64,000 bases of DNA from Rhizophagus irregularis (Eukaryota; Glomeromycota; Glomeromycetes; Glomerales; Glomeraceae): the NCBI RefSeq assembly GCF_026210795.1, contig NC_089431.1:496001-560000 (forward strand). Reading direction: 5' to 3'. Position numbers and translations under genes: made by a program. Every line of letters starts with the position of its first letter. Position 1 is the stretch's first letter. Shown one piece after another: positions 59,318 through 64,000 of this stretch. Below the pieces are notes generated by a model. It ran no database searches. It saw nothing but the letters and a program-made list of their open reading frames with translations, and had not been told where the DNA came from.

Positions 59318-62300
59318 ATGGGAAATCGTTATATTGATGATGATGATATATATAATTTCGAAGAAAATGAAGCATTATCATGGAGACAACCGAATCAAAG
59401 AGAAGAGTATGTTATAAATGATCTTCCGGAATTTTTTTTCTTTCTTTTTTTTTTTTTTGAAATTTAGATTTTTATCTTTTCTTTTATAGAACAAACGTTT
59501 ACACAAATAATGAACGGAATCCACCAACTCAAAAAAAAATTGATATTTTGACTGAATTTGATCCGGTTAATACGACTAATAAGAATCGGTTGGTAATTTT
59601 TATTAAATTAATCATTTTATTTTCGTAAATTATCTCTTTTAATTATGAAAATATCAGTCATAGTGAAGGCTATGATATGAACGTATTTTTTGGCGAAGAA
59701 AAAGAAGCATTAAACTGGAAAAAACAGTATGGAGATGTTTCTCTGATGTATATACATATAAATATTGATTATTTAATGTTTTTTTATCTTTCATCCTTCT
59801 CAAAAAAATTTTTTTTTTTCTTTAAAATCATTATAGAGAAGACGATATTAATAATAACGAAAAAAAGGATGCACAGTCTCAAACAAGAGAAGAGATTATA
59901 GATGAGCTTGATCGGTTAGTAATTTTTTTTCTTACTTTTTTTTTTAATTTGATAAAAAGTGATAATAGTAAGATTTATATTTATTTAACCTTGTGGGTAC
60001 TCGTTATTAGCGAAAGTGATGACACAAATTTATATGAAGACATTGAAGCTATATGGCGACTACCGGTTAAAAAAGAAGAGTATACAGCCAATTTTAGTTC
60101 AACTGATACATATAATATATCTGAAAGCGTTCGGTTAGCTATTTTTTTTTTTCTTTGTTTTCGCAGAAAATAAATTAGTTTTCTCATTTCATATATGGTG
60201 TTTCCTAAAAGGCATAATAAAAACGATGATAAAGGTGATAAACATAAACGAGATTTAAGTGAGTTTGATCCATTTAATAAATCCGACAGGATCCGGTTGG
60301 TATTTCTTTTTTTTATTAGTTTTCCTTTTTTTTCCTGACATGTTAAAATTATACTCATCTATTTACATATTCTTTTTGCTTTGATAACTTGTTATCACAA
60401 TAGAGAAACCCGCCATAATAATAACGGTGATGTGCAAAATATAAATTTACTTGATGACGAAGAGAGTACATTAGCATGGAATAATCAAATAGTAACGTAT
60501 GTAAATTATTTTCTAGTCAATATACTTGAATGTATTGTTTTATTAATTTGATAATTAAATTTTTTTTCAAATTATTTTTTCTTCAAAAATCATTATAAAG
60601 AAAAAATAATGAACCCGTGGATGAAAAAGAATTAACATGGAAGCCTCAGAATCAAAAAATAGAAGTGTATGCAATATATTTGAACTCGTTATTACAATCT
60701 TTATTATTTAATGATAAAATTTTCATTCTAAATTGTATTTTCTTTTGAAAGTCATTTTAATGGAAATGGAAATATTGAGCACGAAAAGAAAGAAACATTA
60801 TTACCGAAACAACAAACTCAAAAAATAAATGAACTCATTATTGATTTTGATCCATTTAATGAATCTGTCAGGGATCGGTTGGTATTTCTTTTTTTTCTTT
60901 TTTTTTTTTTTTTGTATTTAAAATAATAAAATTTTTTTTCATTTTTCATAATCGTCTTTTTTTTTCTTTTCAAAGAGGAGAGAATATAGCCAATTCCAGT
61001 TCAATTAATAATATATTTGATATATCTGTTTGGTTGGATTTTTTTTTTCTTTTTTGACTCCACAGAAAAATTAAGTTCTTATTTTTCATATACTGATTTT
61101 CTCTTTTAATTCATTAGGGAAAGTTTCTACGACAAAAAAAATGATGCAGTCGATAATAAAACTCTAGGTGAAATACCTGTTCCAGTAAAGAAACATGCAC
61201 AGACTCAAAAAAAGGGGGAGATTATAAATGAGTTTGATCCATTGAGTATATTAGACACGATTCGGTTGGTATTTTTATTTTGTTTTATTTTATTTTCGAT
61301 ACCAGATTTATTATTTTCATTTTACTTATACAATTTCTTGTTGTTTTGTTAGAGAAACAAACCATAATAAAAGCGATAATAAATATGATATAAATTTACA
61401 TGATGACGATGAGATGGATGCATTAGAATGGAGGCAGCCTATAAAAAAAAGTGAAGAGTATGTAAATTATTTTTTAGTCAAAATACCTGATCGTATATTG
61501 TTATTTTTTTTTCCGGGTTAATAAAATAATTCTAATTGTTTTTCTTTGAAAAATTTGAAAGACATCATAGTATAAATGATGATGCAAATAATGAATACGA
61601 AAAGAAAGAAACTTCATCAAAGAAACAACATAGTCATGATGAGATAGTGAATGAGTTTGATCCATTTAATACATCCGACAAGAATCGGTTGGTTTGAAAT
61701 TAGTATTTATAATACTTTTCATTTTTTCATAACTTTTTTTCTTTGATTAATATGAAACTCATTATAATTAAAAATAGTTATGTAAATATGCAAGTTAATA
61801 AAGAGAAACCTGTATTATCGTGGAGAGATAATGAACAAGTAGATGATGGCCCTACGCGAAACAATAATCCTGACGCAACGTGGGTGGTAAATAATAATTA
61901 ATTTATAAAATTCTTCTCTTTGTGTTATAGTCTTTTGGTTTTTCTTGAAATAAGATTTTTTAAAAAATTTTTAAAGGGTCCTCCACAATTTAGTTCGCTT
62001 GAGATTCTTGGTGAGAAAAAGTCGCATTTAAAACGTATTGAGTCAAGCACAAATACGCATATGAATTATAAAAAGTATGAAGATGTAAGTACGCATGCTT
62101 TATTATGAACATATTATTGTCAAATTTCATCAATGATTTTAAATTATAGAAAATTGAAATAGAAATATGGGGATCATATGAAGAAATTGTGGAAGCTAAA
62201 AATCAATTGAATGAACATGTTCAAAGTTTGTTAGGAGGGAAAGGGTACGATCAAAGTAGAAAATATGATAAAAGGAATAGACAAGAATTTTATTCGGAAC

Positions 62301-64000
62301 CTGTTCCTATTAAGAACAAGCAGGAGCTTGAGTTGAAACGCAAAAAAGAACAAGAACTTGAGTTAAAACGTCAAAAGGAACAGGAACTTGAGTTGAAACG
62401 TAGAGAAGAACATGAGCTTGAGTTAAGACGTAAAGAATCGGAGTTAGAGGTAAAACGTAAAGAATTGGAGCTAGAGGTAAAACGTAAAGAATTGGAGCTA
62501 GAGTTAAAACGTAAAGAAGAACTGGAATTTGAGTTAAAACGTGAAGAAGAACTGGATCTTGAGTTAAAACGTAAAGAAGAACTGGAACGTAAAGAAGAAC
62601 TGGAGCTTGAGTTGAAACGTAGAGAAGAACTTGAACGTAAAAAAGAACTGGAGCTTGAGTTGAAACGTAGAGAAGAACTGGAACGTAAAAAAGAACTGGA
62701 GCTTGAGTTGAAACGTAAAGAAGAGCAGGAACTTGAACGTAAAAAAGAACAGGAGCTCGAGTTAAAACGTAAAGAAGAGCAGGAGCGTGATGATGAAATT
62801 TATTTACAACGTCCAGGTTATTCGCAAAGGTTCCCCTTCAATGAGTACTTTGTCTTTCCTACAACCGATATTCATATCTCTCGATTTATTGGAGCAAAAG
62901 ATGAAATTTTGAACCCAGTACGTACTAAATATAAGTGCCATATTTGGCATGATTCAACTCTACCAGGTTCAAATGTAAGTATGATTTATTCAATATTCAA
63001 TTTCTAAATTTTAATTAAATATGTCTAAATATTTTAGTTTTTTCTTTTCTTAGATAATAAAAATTGTTGGTAGTTCAAGGGAATCTGTAGATATAGCAAC
63101 AACGCGGGTCAAGAATTTGTTCATTAAAACACTTGCAGTATGAAATATAGTTTCTTGATCATTTCAAATTTACCACTTATTTATTCTAAATTAACGAATG
63201 TATTTTTCTTTTAGTCTAGATCTATTCCTCATGCAACGCAAGTAGCAGATAGTCTCTTAGGAGTTCATCATATTGTAGAACAACCGCATGAGCCTTGTGA
63301 GATTAGAATAGCGGATCCATCAGCTCGTTTCTATCTATACTATTTACCATTTTATGAACCTAAAGTTAAACTTATTAAACCAGTTTACATGCCATCAGAT
63401 TTATATTTTGATTTTTTTCATGAGTAAGCTGTTTTTTTATTAATAGTTGTAATCCAGACTTTATTAGATAATAACACGTATAATTTCAATTGACATCAGG
63501 ATTCGTGAGTCAAATCTCAAAAGGGTCGAGGACTCTCTTCTTAGAGCTTTGGAAACTGTCCATTTATTAGATGAAGAAATCAAAATGCGTGTTAGGTACA
63601 GTATGTGTATAATAGATTATGTGTTCATAAAGTTTATTTCTTATCAAAATTATTCGCATATACAGATTTGGTCATGTGTGTTTCACGCGTATCCCTCTAA
63701 CTAAAGATTTCAATAACGATGCAACATTAACTATTAATGAACTAAATGAAAAGGTTCTGAAAAAAACTCGTACAGAATCTAAATTTGCTACACGGTAATC
63801 ATTTATAATTAATTACTATTAAGTTATCATTATTTTTATAGAAATTTAAGAATTTTTTTTTTTTCCTTAGAATTGCCACTGAAGAAAGTCAATTGATTGG
63901 GTTAATTGAGGTTCTTTCCGGTAATGATCTAGGATGTTTTGGTTCCCCGAATCGAGAATTTAAGATTCACGCAACTCGTAAAACAAATGATAAAGAGTGG
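59318..64000 (+). CDS. KH-like domain protein with repeat-exon N-terminus (partial at right edge)
   Basis: 21 exons visible, frame kept at every junction (991 codons): 59318-59406, 59490-59588, 59658-59747, 59837-59914, 60011-60133, 60212-60295, 60404-60496, 60601-60666, 60752-60877, 60976-61032, 61118-61264, 61353-61457, 61562-61687, 61778-61886, 61977-62084, 62150-62974, 63054-63137, 63215-63423, 63500-63595, 63666-63794, 63871-edge. Residues 1-~464 are an acidic, Asn-rich, probably disordered region of two alternating modules: one with ALxW, one with EFDPFNxSDxxR. Then a KH-like unit (SLEILGEKKSHLKRIE..IEIWGSYEEIVEAKNQ), a 157-residue Glu/Lys/Arg helix (~557-713) and a second KH-like unit (HISRFIGAKDEILNP..IIKIVGSSRESVDIA). 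Both lack the second Gly of GxxG. The C-terminal part has no recognised family. RNA binding is inferred. Confidence 0.8.
62318..62788 (+). repeat. Coding microrepeat for charged helix (ELELKRKE)
   Basis: Degenerate 24-bp units (GAGTTGAAACGTAAAGAA plus variable hexamers) encode ELELKRKE / ELERKKELE repeats. The alternating acidic and basic pattern fits a long single alpha helix or coiled coil. Confidence 0.85.

Noticed and set aside
59677-60358. Unspliced 74-125 codon frames in the KH-like gene, both strands
   Set aside because: They read through introns; the exon model with conserved phase explains the sequence better.

Overview
The window is AT-rich eukaryotic DNA with many short (about 60-110 bp) GT-AG introns, dense transposon debris and an expanded family of TKL-like protein kinases joined to Sel1 repeats or to a four-cysteine N-terminal module. 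This matches an arbuscular mycorrhizal fungus (Glomeromycotina, Rhizophagus-like). The genus is inference from gene style; no rRNA or other marker gene is present.

Layout. (1) 1-4176, minus: a Sel1-repeat protein (29 repeats) with a C-terminal kinase running off the left edge. (2) 6201-10720, minus: an intact nine-exon full-length ABCB/MDR/Ste6-type ABC transporter (1274 aa). (3) 11693-13154, minus: a five-exon Fe(II)/2-oxoglutarate dioxygenase (377 aa), with a 176-bp MITE just upstream. (4) 14525-17587, plus: two kinase units, K1 and K2, that splice in frame into one 884-aa chain; K1 has lost the DFG aspartate (pseudokinase) and K2 looks active. (5) 18.1-21.9 kb: a TA-flanked MITE and a 2.9-kb transposon with about 450-bp terminal inverted repeats full of GC-rich microrepeats. 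(6) About 22.4-56.4 kb: four copies (K3, K4, K5, K6) of a roughly 4-5 kb unit, each with one kinase gene. Comparing copies exposes transposon insertions with exact or near-exact boundaries; the K3 unit is the most heavily invaded, including a 4.1-kb element with an unrecognised protein frame. Between K3 and K4 lie decayed minus-strand copies of an ALG8-like glucosyltransferase and of a glycerol-3-phosphate acyltransferase-like gene. (7) About 56.9-57.7 kb, minus: a kinase relic. (8) 59318 to the right edge, plus: a KH-like protein gene built from many symmetric phase 2-2 exons, then a highly charged helix.

Together: the ABC transporter, oxygenase and KH-like gene look like ordinary single genes. 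The rest is a kinase nursery, where tandem duplication, exchange between copies, tail loss, fusion and transposon insertion are creating and destroying kinase genes. All exon models were built by eye from splice sites, frame and paralogue comparison. The ABC, oxygenase, K1-K6 and KH models each keep frame across every junction.
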